Positions 8,893 to 16,864 of a stretch of 64,000 nt of DNA are shown piece after piece. The notes beneath the pieces were generated by a model. The model saw only the letters and a program-made list of their open reading frames with translations. It was not told the origin of the DNA and did not search any database. Source of the stretch: Nonomuraea africana (GTDB lineage Bacteria > Actinomycetota > Actinomycetes > Streptosporangiales > Streptosporangiaceae); assembly GCF_014873535.1 (NCBI RefSeq), contig NZ_JADBEF010000001.1:3658001-3722000 (forward strand), read 5' to 3'. Within the stretch, counting starts at the first letter, position 1, and each line of letters begins with the position of its first letter. Position numbers and translations under genes: made by a program.

Positions 8893-9683
8893 GTGCGGGC
8901 CTCCATCGTCCTGACCCGGCGGAAGAGGTTGGTCCACTCGTGGTAGTCGAGGAGCTGGCGCCGCGCTCGCAGCATGGCGGGCGCGGCGCTCTCCAGCTCG
9001 GCCAGCGCCCGCCACCAGGTCGCCACCGGCGTCGCCGCGTCGGCGTCGCCCGCGAGCGCCGCACGCCACGCCGCCCTGGCCATGCGCTCGTGCTCGGCCC
9101 TGTGGTGGACGAGGGCGTTCTCGTAGACGTCGAGGACCAGGCCGACGTCCTCGTGGCGCAGCCAGGCCAGCGTCTCGCCGCGCCAGCCGTACTGGGCGGG
9201 GTCGGTGACCGGCGCGGCGAACCGCAGCGTCAGCAGCCGCCTGGCCGGGCCGTCCGACCGCAGTCTGTCGATCAGCTCGTCGCAGCCGGGCGCGCCCGAG
9301 GGCCCCGGCCGGTCGAGCGTTCCGGTGAGCGGCGAGCTGTCCCTCAGCACGTCGGCCAGCCCCTCCGCGTACGGCACCGCCGCGCCCGCGACCGCGTGAT
9401 AGCTCAGCAGGTCGTAGGCGGTACGCGGCGGGGGCACCACGCGCGCGAGCTCCGCGGCCCGCCGCTCGCCGCGCGCGCCGACCGCCGCGGCCAGCAGCAC
9501 CACGCCGCGGCCGGGCGGGCGGGGATCGCCCAGGGGCGGCCCCTGCAGGCGCAGCCTGGCCGCCGTGGCCGCGGCGACGCGCGCGACGCTCGTCGTGATC
9601 TCCTGGCCGGGGTCGAGCAGGCCGCGCGCGGCGTCGAGGTCGCCCTCGGGCGGCGCTCCGCCCGCGCTATTCAGCGCCCACAT
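8889..9683 (-). CDS. Unknown helical protein between JAB peptidase and AAA+ ATPase
   Basis: 264 residues from the ATG at 9683, which overlaps the JAB gene by 17 bases; another ATG at 9716 would add 11 residues and increase the overlap to 50. The protein is Ala/Arg-rich and mostly helical, with no P-loop, zinc ligands, signal peptide or membrane segment. Most distinctive is a Trp-containing segment around residues 160-195 (QYGWRGETLAWLRHEDVGL). It ends EWTNLFRRVRTMEART. I recognise no family. Its position suggests an adaptor between the ubiquitin-like enzymes and the ATPase pair. Confidence 0.65.
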   Translation of the reverse strand: MWALNSAGGAPPEGDLDAARGLLDPGQEITTSVARVAAATAARLRLQGPPLGDPRPPGRGVVLLAAAVGARGERRAAELARVVPPPRTAYDLLSYHAVAGAAVPYAEGLADVLRDSSPLTGTLDRPGPSGAPGCDELIDRLRSDGPARRLLTLRFAAPVTDPAQYGWRGETLAWLRHEDVGLVLDVYENALVHHRAEHERMARAAWRAALAGDADAATPVATWWRALAELESAAPAMLRARRQLLDYHEWTNLFRRVRTMEART

Positions 9684-10695
9684 CAGGACTCGTCCCGCGG
9701 TAGCGACCGCGCTCATCGGCCACCCACTGAGAACACTGCTCCACCCTCTCGCCGTCGCCCGCTCGACCGTAGAAGCGCAGCATGCGCCCGTTCCTCGACA
9801 GGTTGAGCAGCGCCGCCACCTGCCATGGCCGCAGGAATGTGGCCCTGTGCAGGTCCACGTCCGTGGCCGACAACCCCAGGCCGACATCCACCCCGCGCAG
9901 GTGCGTGTGGTACCAGCCGACCAGCTCCTCGCCCAGGCCCCTGTCGGCGATCATCTGGTTGACCGCGACGAAGGAGTCGCCGGTGAAGGTGAAGTGGATG
10001 GCCCCCGCCCCCGACCGGTGCGCGGGGGTGATGTGGGTGACCTCGACGAGATAGGCGTCGGGGCGGGCCCTGCTGACCCTGCCGATCAGGAAGCCGCCCT
10101 CCTCCAGCCGCTCCGAGAGCCGCAGGCCGCCCATGAGCAGCTCGTGCACCTCGGCGGGCAGCAGGACGTTGACGGGCCCGAGCGCTGCCGGGTCGAGGCC
10201 GAGCTTGGCCGGGTCGACCAGCTCGGCCTCGGCGGGCTCGACCTTGGTGACGGTGAACGGCAGGCGCCTGCGCCGCTGCAGGTCGACCTGCACCGCGCCC
10301 TCCACCTGGGGGGTGGGGCGGCCGGTGTCGATGTCGAACAGGCCCGCCCTGATGCGGAACGACCAGTAGGTCTCGGCGGGGTCCAGCCTCGTGACGACGC
10401 CGGTGAGGACCGATCCGACCAGCTCGTTGACCGAGTGCCTGCCCTCGTAGACGGTCTCGCCGCGCCGTACGGCGGTGAGGGTGAGGAAGCCGACCTCCTC
10501 CCCCAGGTTGACCAGCCGGGGCGGCCCCACGATCGGGTGCGGGTCGCGCTCGCGGTGCAGCTGCATGAACAGGCGGGTGTCGTCGGCGGCCACCCCTGCC
10601 AGCTCCTTCAGCGCCTCGCGCAGGACGGGCGCGAGGGCGAGCCTGGCGTGGTAGGTCTCCTGCTCGCCCTTGAACAGCTCGATCTCAACGGCCAT
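9667..10695 (-). CDS. JAB/MPN (JAMM) isopeptidase with ~190-residue N-terminal extension
   Basis: 342 residues. The C-terminal half carries a complete JAMM zinc site: Glu199 in EGGFLIG, His263 and His265 in GWYHTHLRG, Ser276 and Asp279 in SATDVD. JAMM enzymes of bacterial Ub-like systems trim Ub-like precursors or remove them from targets. The N-terminal 190 residues contain several beta strands and Arg-rich turns; no family is recognised, and a diverged beta-grasp or prodomain is possible. It overlaps the E2 stop by 11 bases. Association with E1 and E2 genes makes an isopeptidase role much more likely than DNA-repair RadC-like roles. Confidence 0.88.
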   Translation of the reverse strand: MAVEIELFKGEQETYHARLALAPVLREALKELAGVAADDTRLFMQLHRERDPHPIVGPPRLVNLGEEVGFLTLTAVRRGETVYEGRHSVNELVGSVLTGVVTRLDPAETYWSFRIRAGLFDIDTGRPTPQVEGAVQVDLQRRRRLPFTVTKVEPAEAELVDPAKLGLDPAALGPVNVLLPAEVHELLMGGLRLSERLEEGGFLIGRVSRARPDAYLVEVTHITPAHRSGAGAIHFTFTGDSFVAVNQMIADRGLGEELVGWYHTHLRGVDVGLGLSATDVDLHRATFLRPWQVAALLNLSRNGRMLRFYGRAGDGERVEQCSQWVADERGRYRGTSPDVGAE

Positions 10696-12169
10696 CGGGA
10701 TCCTCCAGCGGGCTGATCCACAGCAGGGGCGCCCTGCCGTCGCCCCGCGTCGCGCCGGGGGCCCGCTCGGCGATGAGCTTGCCGCCCATCGCGGTGATCG
10801 CCGCCTGCCCCGTGTCGGACTTGGCCCAGAAGGCGGCCACCGGGTCCGGCCAGGTGTCGGCGTCGACGACGTCGTAGTTCTGGTAGCTGCCGATGTCCAC
10901 CAGCAGCTGGCACAGCGAGCCGAAGTCGAGGTCGGGCCGGTAGCCGTCCATCAGCGCGCCGAGGCACACCTGGTTGTGGTGGGCGTTCTGGGCGGGCGAG
11001 GGCCTGCGCCAGATGTTGGGGTGGAAGACGTCGCTCTCCCAGATGACGATCGGCGCGTTCACGGGGAACATCGGCGGCAGGTAGATCGCCAGGTCGTGGT
11101 GGCTGATCGGCACCGGCGCCAGCTCGTCGAAGGGCCACTCGGGCAGCGGCAGGTCGGGGTGGACGAAGTCGTCGATGTCGTCGGGCGGGGCGAAACCCGG
11201 CGCCTCGAAGGAGATGTGGAAGCGGTTGGGCAGCTCCTCGTTGTCGTACCTGGCGATCCTGAACTCGGGCCGGCCCTGCTCGAACCTTCTGATCTGGGCC
11301 CGGGCCCGCATCTGCGCCCTCATCCGCATCACCGGGTTGACCGCGCCCGCGGTGGCCTCCGCGCCCACCCGCAGGCTGTCCTCGTCCTTGACCCCGGCCT
11401 CGTGCAGGGACAGGCCGGGATCGAGCCGCTGCCTGCCGCCGCCCTGGCCGCTCTCGTGGTCGATCACGGTGCGCACCACGCCGCCGCGCCGGTCGGTCAT
11501 CGCGGGCGACTGCTGGATCACCGCCTCGGCGATGTCCTCCGGCCGCATGGTGGCCGGCACCCCCGTCATCTGGTACGGCGTGCCGTCGGGCCCGTACACC
11601 AGCAGGAGCCTGAACAGGTAGGGCCTGAAGCTGTAGTGCTCGTACACCACCTGCGCGCCGGGCTCCCAGCCCGTGACGACCTGCTGCAGCCGGTTGACGA
11701 CCTCGGCGCGGTCGGCGCCTGGGTCGGAGATGCGCACGGCGCACTGCTCGCGGGCGACGTAGAGCAGCTCGGCGTCGGCGTCGACCTCACGACGCACCAG
11801 CTCCTCGAACTCGGCCGACTTGTCGACGCCGATCAGCAGCAGCGTGGGGCAGGGGCCGTCGACGGGGAGCGGTTCGGGAGCGGCCTGCCGGTGGCCGTCG
11901 TCAGGGGCGCCGCCGTCCTTGGCCCTGAGGGCCTGGACGTCCTTGTTGGTGGGGAAGTGCGCGGCGACGGCGTCGAGGAGGACCGTCATGCCGTCCTCGA
12001 CGGGCATCACGCCCTGCTCGATCTTGCTGATGACCTGCTGCCAGTAGGCCATGGAGGTGGTGAACTGGGGGATGAACGCCCTGGGGTACTCGATGGTGGT
12101 CAGCAGCACCCGTGCCGAGACCTCGTCGTCGTACAGCCCCGCGAGCAGGGCGACCACTTCGTTCCTCAC
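10685..12169 (-). CDS. EAD-like + ubiquitin-like + E2 (UBC-like) fusion protein
   Basis: 494 residues with three recognisable parts. Residues 3-78 (LLAGLYDDEVSARVLL, then AYWQQVI, then HFPTNKD) match the pattern of effector-associated domain 1. Residues ~183-272 are beta-grasp/YukD-like, ending LHEAGVKDEDSLRVG. Residues ~302-435 form an E2 fold with HPNIW at 383-387 and the likely catalytic Cys402 in QVCLG. An unassigned segment lies at 105-180. E2 enzymes carry Ub-like proteins as thioesters from E1 to targets. The GTG start overlaps the E1 stop. The EAD probably recruits a partner with the same domain; the CHAT protease of this operon has one. Confidence 0.85.
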   Translation of the reverse strand: MRNEVVALLAGLYDDEVSARVLLTTIEYPRAFIPQFTTSMAYWQQVISKIEQGVMPVEDGMTVLLDAVAAHFPTNKDVQALRAKDGGAPDDGHRQAAPEPLPVDGPCPTLLLIGVDKSAEFEELVRREVDADAELLYVAREQCAVRISDPGADRAEVVNRLQQVVTGWEPGAQVVYEHYSFRPYLFRLLLVYGPDGTPYQMTGVPATMRPEDIAEAVIQQSPAMTDRRGGVVRTVIDHESGQGGGRQRLDPGLSLHEAGVKDEDSLRVGAEATAGAVNPVMRMRAQMRARAQIRRFEQGRPEFRIARYDNEELPNRFHISFEAPGFAPPDDIDDFVHPDLPLPEWPFDELAPVPISHHDLAIYLPPMFPVNAPIVIWESDVFHPNIWRRPSPAQNAHHNQVCLGALMDGYRPDLDFGSLCQLLVDIGSYQNYDVVDADTWPDPVAAFWAKSDTGQAAITAMGGKLIAERAPGATRGDGRAPLLWISPLEDPDGR

Positions 12170-13176
12170 CTGAGGTCCCTTCCGTTCGGACGCGACGTCG
12201 CGAGCTCGATGTATCGCACGTGTTCAGGGGGCCCGTTCCTGATCACCGGCAGCAGCTCTCCTGGGGCGATGCCCAGCTCGCCGAGGGTGGACCCGGCGGG
12301 GGCGGCGGACAGGTCGAGCGGGCCGTACCTGTCGGCCGGATCGACGGAGTTCCACGCATGCAGGCGCTCGCCCGAGGTGGTCATGGCCAGGAGCGCGCCG
12401 ACGGCGGCCTCGACGGTCAGGCCGCTGCGCGTGACGAACCTGGCGGGGATGGGCTCGTGCAGGGGGCAGCTCGGGTCGGCGGCCAGCGCCACCCTGCGGC
12501 TCTCGCCCGCCACCGGGTCGAGCCTGACCAGGCCCTCGACCACGGGCAGACCGAACAGCACCCTGACGGCGTGGGTGACCAGCCAGGAGGCCACCATGGC
12601 CGAGATCGGCGCGGAGGCGCCCATCTCGTCGGGGATCCCGCAGGCCATGGAACTGCTCGGCAGCGCCCGCTCGGCGGCGCTGCACCCGCAGCCGTAGCAG
12701 GGGCCGCCCCGCGGGTACCAGCGCACCTCGCCGCCCCACGGGTGCGTGCCGCCGTCGAGCATCGCCGCGCCGACCAGGCCGCACCGCGCGGCCAGCTGCA
12801 CCCTGTCGGCGATGCTGTCGAGGCAGCTGATGACCAGGTCGGCGTCGCGCAGCTCGGCCAGGCCCACGCCGCGCGCGTGCTCGGCCCTGCGCCCCTCCAC
12901 CACCGTGCCTGGCGCGATGGCGCGCAGCGCCGCGGCGGCGGCCTCCACCTTGGGCCGGCCGACGTGCGCGTCGGTGAACAGCGCGCCCCTGTTCAGGTTG
13001 GACTCGCTGACCTCGTCGGGGTCGCACAGCACCAGCGCGCCGACACCCGCCTGGGCCAGCAGCCTGGCCACCTCGGTGCCGAGCGCGCCCACGCCGACGA
13101 CCACGACGAGGGCCGCGCTGAGCACGTCCTGGTCCCAGTGCGGGATGAGCAGCTGCCTGGCGTAGCGCTCGATCAA
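12166..13176 (-). CDS. ThiF/E1-like adenylyltransferase
   Basis: 336 residues from a TTG that overlaps the upstream TGA. I chose it because AAGGTGGG lies just upstream and no ATG or GTG is near the conserved start. The fold is clear: ERYARQLLIP, the glycine-rich VVGVGALGTEVARLL, DPDEVSESNLNR, GRPKVEAA and the loop ISCLDSIADR. CYGC at 160-163 and CPLH near 237 fit a structural zinc site. Cys179 in SSSMACGIPDE is a candidate for the thioester cysteine. E1-like proteins adenylate the C-terminus of a Ub-like modifier and pass it to the E2 encoded next. Confidence 0.9.
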   Translation of the reverse strand: MIERYARQLLIPHWDQDVLSAALVVVVGVGALGTEVARLLAQAGVGALVLCDPDEVSESNLNRGALFTDAHVGRPKVEAAAAALRAIAPGTVVEGRRAEHARGVGLAELRDADLVISCLDSIADRVQLAARCGLVGAAMLDGGTHPWGGEVRWYPRGGPCYGCGCSAAERALPSSSMACGIPDEMGASAPISAMVASWLVTHAVRVLFGLPVVEGLVRLDPVAGESRRVALAADPSCPLHEPIPARFVTRSGLTVEAAVGALLAMTTSGERLHAWNSVDPADRYGPLDLSAAPAGSTLGELGIAPGELLPVIRNGPPEHVRYIELATSRPNGRDLR

Positions 13177-13745
13177 CGCTCGCCCACCTTCTTGAAGGTG
13201 GTGGGGCAGGTCAGCAGCGGGCCGTTGCTGACCCACTCGTCGTAGCAGGTGTTGCCGCCGCCGGGGTCGCGGTGCACGCCGAGCTTGCAGCGCGGCTCCT
13301 GCGGCTGGCAGGGGCAGATCACCGCCGACTCGAAGGGGCGGAAGGAGTCGCTGCAGAAGGCGCACTGCCTGCGCGGCACCAGCGGCAGCAGCAGCGGGTG
13401 CCCCGGCACCAGCAGGACGGCGTTGGTGCCGGGCAGCGGCGGGTTGGCCGCGTCGACGGCGGCGTGGAAGGCGCGCGACAGGTCGTCGTCGGGCTGGTCG
13501 TAGTCGGTGACCAGCCCGCTGCACGGCAGCGTCGGGCTGTGGTGCCTGACGACGGGGGGCGGCCCGTGCGTCACGTGCACCCTGTCGCCCTCCCTGAAGG
13601 TGTGGCCGCACGCCTGGCACCAGTCGGCCAGCCAGAAGGAGTCGTTGGTGGTCTGGGCGGGGCCGTCGGCGCCGGAGTTGACCGGGTCGCGGCCGTGCCG
13701 CACCCCGCGTTCGAAGGCGCTGACCTCCTCGGAGAGCTCGCTCAC
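13173..13745 (-). CDS. RING-like (treble-clef) zinc protein, candidate E3
   Basis: 190 residues from a GTG overlapping the CHAT stop. It has two cysteine clusters. The first is DWCQACGHTFREGDRV (Cys43, Cys46) with histidines and Cys75. The second is CAFC (128, 131), VICPC (144, 146), Cys153, His158 and Cys167 followed by YDEW. The second cluster follows the CxxC...CPxC...H...C order of the prokaryotic RING-type treble clefs found beside bacterial E1/E2/JAB genes. RING domains hold an E2 close to its target. Inference: this is the E3-like factor of the pathway. A non-RING zinc ribbon remains possible. Confidence 0.65.
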   Translation of the reverse strand: MSELSEEVSAFERGVRHGRDPVNSGADGPAQTTNDSFWLADWCQACGHTFREGDRVHVTHGPPPVVRHHSPTLPCSGLVTDYDQPDDDLSRAFHAAVDAANPPLPGTNAVLLVPGHPLLLPLVPRRQCAFCSDSFRPFESAVICPCQPQEPRCKLGVHRDPGGGNTCYDEWVSNGPLLTCPTTFKKVGER

Positions 13746-14611
13746 AGCTCCCCTTCCCTGTCGAGGTAGCGCAGGCAGGAGGTGTCGTGGCCGTCGAGGC
13801 CCATGCGGGCGCTGCCGAGCCCGAAGGCCTCCCGCGCGCTCCTGCCGTCGCCCAGGCCCAGGTAGAAGCCCTCGCTGAAGAGGATCGCGGCCTGGTCGGG
13901 CAGCGCCTCGGTGGAGCCGGCGACGGCGCCCGCGGCGGCGAGGAAGACCTCCGCCTGCTCGCCGGTGTAGCAGGCGTTGAGCACGACGCAGAGCAGCGGG
14001 CCCGCCGCCTCGAAGGCCGCGGCGAGCCGCTCGGCCGCCACCCTGGTCGAGACGTGCGCGGTGTCCTCGAAGACCAGGGCGCCGTCGTCGTCGCCGTGGC
14101 CGGCGAAGTGCACCACGTGCGGCCTGACGGTCAGCAGCGCGGGGAGGATGTCGGAGGTGCGCGCCGCCGTCCTGGCGCTGACCTCCATCCGCCCCGAGCG
14201 CTCGGCCACCAGCTGGATGCGGCGCAGTTCCTCGGCCAGGTTGAGCATGCCCTGGTCGCCCGGCGAGGCCATCAGGCACAGCACGCGCAGCAACTCCTGC
14301 CCGGCGGGACCGGCGTGCTCGCGGGCGGGCCGGCCGGGCGCCAGCTCCCGCAGCGCCCGGTTGCCCGGGTAGTCGGCCGCCGCGCGGGCCACCAGGTCGT
14401 CGAGGGTGAAGGCGAAGGCGCCCTTCTCCACCTCCTGGCAGACCGCCATCCAGAAGTCTCTCGGCCTGCGCGCGCCGCGCACCGGGAGCCTGGCGCGGTT
14501 GGCGCCCAGCGAGGCGAGCAGCAGGTGGCAGCTGTCGTCGTCGGGATAGAGCTCGCCGAGCGTGTCGAAGGCGGACGCGCGCAGCATGCGATGGAGGGTC
14601 AGAGGGGTCAC
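13742..14611 (-). CDS. EAD-like + CHAT caspase-like protease
   Basis: 289 residues from a GTG preceded by AGGCGG; an ATG at 14587 is an alternative. Residues ~15-90 show the EAD1 pattern (LGELYPDDDS, then RDFWMAVCQ, then DYPGNRAL). Residues ~105-285 are a CHAT domain with catalytic His172 in VVHFAGHGD and Cys214 in VVLNACYTGEQAE. CHAT proteases cleave proteins on activation and often execute abortive cell death. It is the first gene of the minus-strand operon, and the E2-like protein carries the same kind of N-terminal domain. The catalytic dyad is intact, so it is probably the effector or a processing protease. Confidence 0.87.
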   Translation of the reverse strand: MTPLTLHRMLRASAFDTLGELYPDDDSCHLLLASLGANRARLPVRGARRPRDFWMAVCQEVEKGAFAFTLDDLVARAAADYPGNRALRELAPGRPAREHAGPAGQELLRVLCLMASPGDQGMLNLAEELRRIQLVAERSGRMEVSARTAARTSDILPALLTVRPHVVHFAGHGDDDGALVFEDTAHVSTRVAAERLAAAFEAAGPLLCVVLNACYTGEQAEVFLAAAGAVAGSTEALPDQAAILFSEGFYLGLGDGRSAREAFGLGSARMGLDGHDTSCLRYLDREGEL

Positions 14612-14756
14612 ACACACCGCCTGAATGCATTGGAGGTGTTTGCAAATCATCTTAGGGAGGCTTGACTCTTCCAGTGCCGTGAAATGGCAGTCAAGATAAC
14701 CTTTTCTGCAGCGCCCACGAACCCCCTTAATCCGACAAATCGCCGATGAGGTGACG
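14612..14756. promoter_or_regulatory. Divergent control region of the conflict locus, with inverted repeat
   Basis: 145 bases separate the CHAT operon from the pseudokinase-GTPase operon and must hold both promoters. A perfect seven-base inverted repeat, CTTGACT (14661-14667) and AGTCAAG (14689-14695), puts a TTGACT -35-like box on each strand. No good -10 lies at 17 bases, so it may instead be an operator. This stretch is clearly more AT-rich than its flanks. Confidence 0.5.
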
Positions 14757-15791
14757 ATGGCGGAGGAACAGCTCCAGCTCATCCCGCGTGACTCCAAGGA
14801 CGGACAGTATGTCTCATACACCGTAGATTTCGCAGAACACCAATGGAGGGATGAGCATTTCCGTTTTCGGGTCGGCCGTAATGCGGTCAATGAGCCAGTC
14901 ATGCAGAAGCTCGCCTATGCGGGCGAACGGGCGCGCGAACTCCTCGACCACGAATGGCGCATCGGGAAATGGCTGGGTGACCAGGGCAGAGACTTCCTGA
15001 GCACCATGCTGGGCCACAACCCCGACTCCGTCCCGCCGTACACCGTGATGACGCTGCGCGGCAGCCCGCTGTCGGAGCTGGGCGCGCCGGTCGACCGCGC
15101 GACCCTCCGGATGCTCATCACCGGGCTGCTGAACGGACTCGAGGCGCTCAGGACGGGCGGCGTCGTGCACCGCGGGATCAACCTCGACACCCTGCGGTGG
15201 GACGGCGGCGCGCTGCAGATCTCCGACTTCACCCGCGCCGAGTTCGACGGCGCGGGCGACACCGTCTCCCACGGCGAGGACGTCTACGCCGCCGGGCTGG
15301 TGATCTACCACCTCTACACGGGTGAGCTCCCCGAGGACGACCCCCTGCGAATGCGCGACAGGCTCAGAGCCCAGGACGAGCCGCTGCGCCAGCTGCTCGG
15401 CGGCGAGCGCACCGTCTTCGCCCAGCGCCCCCAGGACCGGCCCGACGCCAGGGAGCTGCTCGAACGCTGGGCGCCCGCCGGGCACCGGGCTCCGGCCCGG
15501 GCCCGCGCCTACCGCGACCGTGAGCGGGAGGGGCGGCGCAACTTCCACGACCTTCGCGACAGGCAGCGGGCCTATCAGGAGCGCCATCGCGGCTGGAGCC
15601 CGCCGCCACCGCGCAGGCCGTGGATCATCCCCCGTCCGCAGTCCCCCAGAACCACCTCGGGGACGACCCCGCGCTCCGCCGCGCGGCGCGGCACCGAGCC
15701 GCTGCCCAGGCCCGCGAGCCTGCGCGTCGCCACCGGGCTGGTCCTGGTCCTGCTCGTGCTCGTGCTGGCGCTGGTCTGGAGCTTCCTGTGA
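14757..15791 (+). CDS. Membrane-anchored pseudokinase-like protein
   Basis: 344 residues from the ATG at 14757, which has GAGG just upstream; a GTG two codons earlier is possible. The C-lobe of a Ser/Thr protein kinase fold is visible, but the catalytic loop reads HRGINLDTL instead of HRDxKxxN and the DFG position reads DFT. Loss of the catalytic Asp argues for a non-catalytic kinase. A Pro/Arg-rich linker follows. The last ~22 residues are a transmembrane helix (LVLVLLVLVLALVW), giving a cytoplasmic domain anchored at its C-terminus. It is first in the plus-strand operon and its stop overlaps the GTPase start (GTGA). Confidence 0.75.
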   Translation: MAEEQLQLIPRDSKDGQYVSYTVDFAEHQWRDEHFRFRVGRNAVNEPVMQKLAYAGERARELLDHEWRIGKWLGDQGRDFLSTMLGHNPDSVPPYTVMTLRGSPLSELGAPVDRATLRMLITGLLNGLEALRTGGVVHRGINLDTLRWDGGALQISDFTRAEFDGAGDTVSHGEDVYAAGLVIYHLYTGELPEDDPLRMRDRLRAQDEPLRQLLGGERTVFAQRPQDRPDARELLERWAPAGHRAPARARAYRDREREGRRNFHDLRDRQRAYQERHRGWSPPPPRRPWIIPRPQSPRTTSGTTPRSAARRGTEPLPRPASLRVATGLVLVLLVLVLALVWSFL

Positions 15792-16864
15792 GCGCCGCGA
15801 TCGAGTGCCCGATCTGCCTCAGGTGGGTCGACTGGGAGGCCACGCCCCCCGTGGTCTTCGGGGCGGACGACCGGCCGGAGATTCTGCGCAAGGACCCCAG
15901 AGAGGACGAAGTTGCCTGGCAGACCAGGCTGCAGACCGCCTACCGGCCGTGCTCGGGCGTCGGCTCGGCCGACTCCCACTACCTGCCCTACGACTACGCC
16001 GACTACCGGCCGATCATCGTCGGCGTGTTCGGCGAGAGCCGTTCGGGCAAGTCGCACCTGGTGGCGGCCATGATCTCCCGGCTGTGCGCCAACGACGCCG
16101 CCCTGCGACGCCTCGGCCTGACCGTCGACCCACTCGACCTGCGCACCCATCAGCAGTACATGAGCAGGACCGTCGAGCCCTTCATCAAGGGACGGCGCAG
16201 GCTCGACCCCACCCAGCCGCTGCCGGTCGCCTTCACCGACGCGCTCAGGGTCACCAACGCCGCCGGCGACTCCTTCGCGGTGTCCTTCTTCGACGTGGCG
16301 GGCGAGCAGCTCGAGCGCTCCGACCCCGAGGTGAGGTTCTTCGGCTCGGTCAACGCGCTGCTGTTCGTCATCGACCCCGACTCCATCCCCGGGCTCACCC
16401 AGCCGGCCGCCACCGCCATCGGCGACAGCACCTTCGAGGAGGCGCTCAAGCGGCTGGGCGGGCGGCCGAGCCCCGGCAAGGAGTTCCTGCACCTGCCCGC
16501 CGCGCTGGTGGTCGCCAAGGCCGACCTGCTGCGCTACTCCTTCGACCTGGCTGGCGAGTGGATGTCCCGCTCGGGCGGCGCGGAGGAGACCGACCTGTCC
16601 ACGGTGGAGCGCGAGAGCGAGGACGTCTACGCCCTGCTGGTCGAGAGGGGAGCCGAGCCGTGGCTGCGACCGGCCGAGCGGTGCTACCGCAGCACGCTGC
16701 ACTTCGCCTCCGCCACCAACGTCAGCCCCACAGAGTCCGCCTACGGTGAGGGGTTCGCGCAGCGCAGGGTGCTCAAGCCGCTGCTCGCGCTGTTCGCGAT
16801 GACGGGAGTGCTCGACGAGGAGCTGATGCGACCGGTGAGAGGCGACGACGATGCAGCGTCTTGA
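15788..16864 (+). CDS. Double-GTPase-type (DO-GTPase2-like) GTPase with N-terminal CxxC
   Basis: 358 residues from a GTG overlapping the upstream stop. The N-terminus has CPIC at 7-10, a zinc-knuckle-like motif. The GTPase core shows P-loop GESRSGKS (82-89), switch-II-like FFDVAGEQ (167-174), a base-recognition motif VVAKADLL (241-248) and SATN near the end. The order matches the double-GTPase family of actinobacterial conflict operons. The next gene resembles its dedicated GTPase-associated protein 1, which strengthens the call. Likely role: a nucleotide-dependent switch or threshold controlling the membrane components downstream. Confidence 0.78.
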   Translation: MSAAIECPICLRWVDWEATPPVVFGADDRPEILRKDPREDEVAWQTRLQTAYRPCSGVGSADSHYLPYDYADYRPIIVGVFGESRSGKSHLVAAMISRLCANDAALRRLGLTVDPLDLRTHQQYMSRTVEPFIKGRRRLDPTQPLPVAFTDALRVTNAAGDSFAVSFFDVAGEQLERSDPEVRFFGSVNALLFVIDPDSIPGLTQPAATAIGDSTFEEALKRLGGRPSPGKEFLHLPAALVVAKADLLRYSFDLAGEWMSRSGGAEETDLSTVERESEDVYALLVERGAEPWLRPAERCYRSTLHFASATNVSPTESAYGEGFAQRRVLKPLLALFAMTGVLDEELMRPVRGDDDAAS

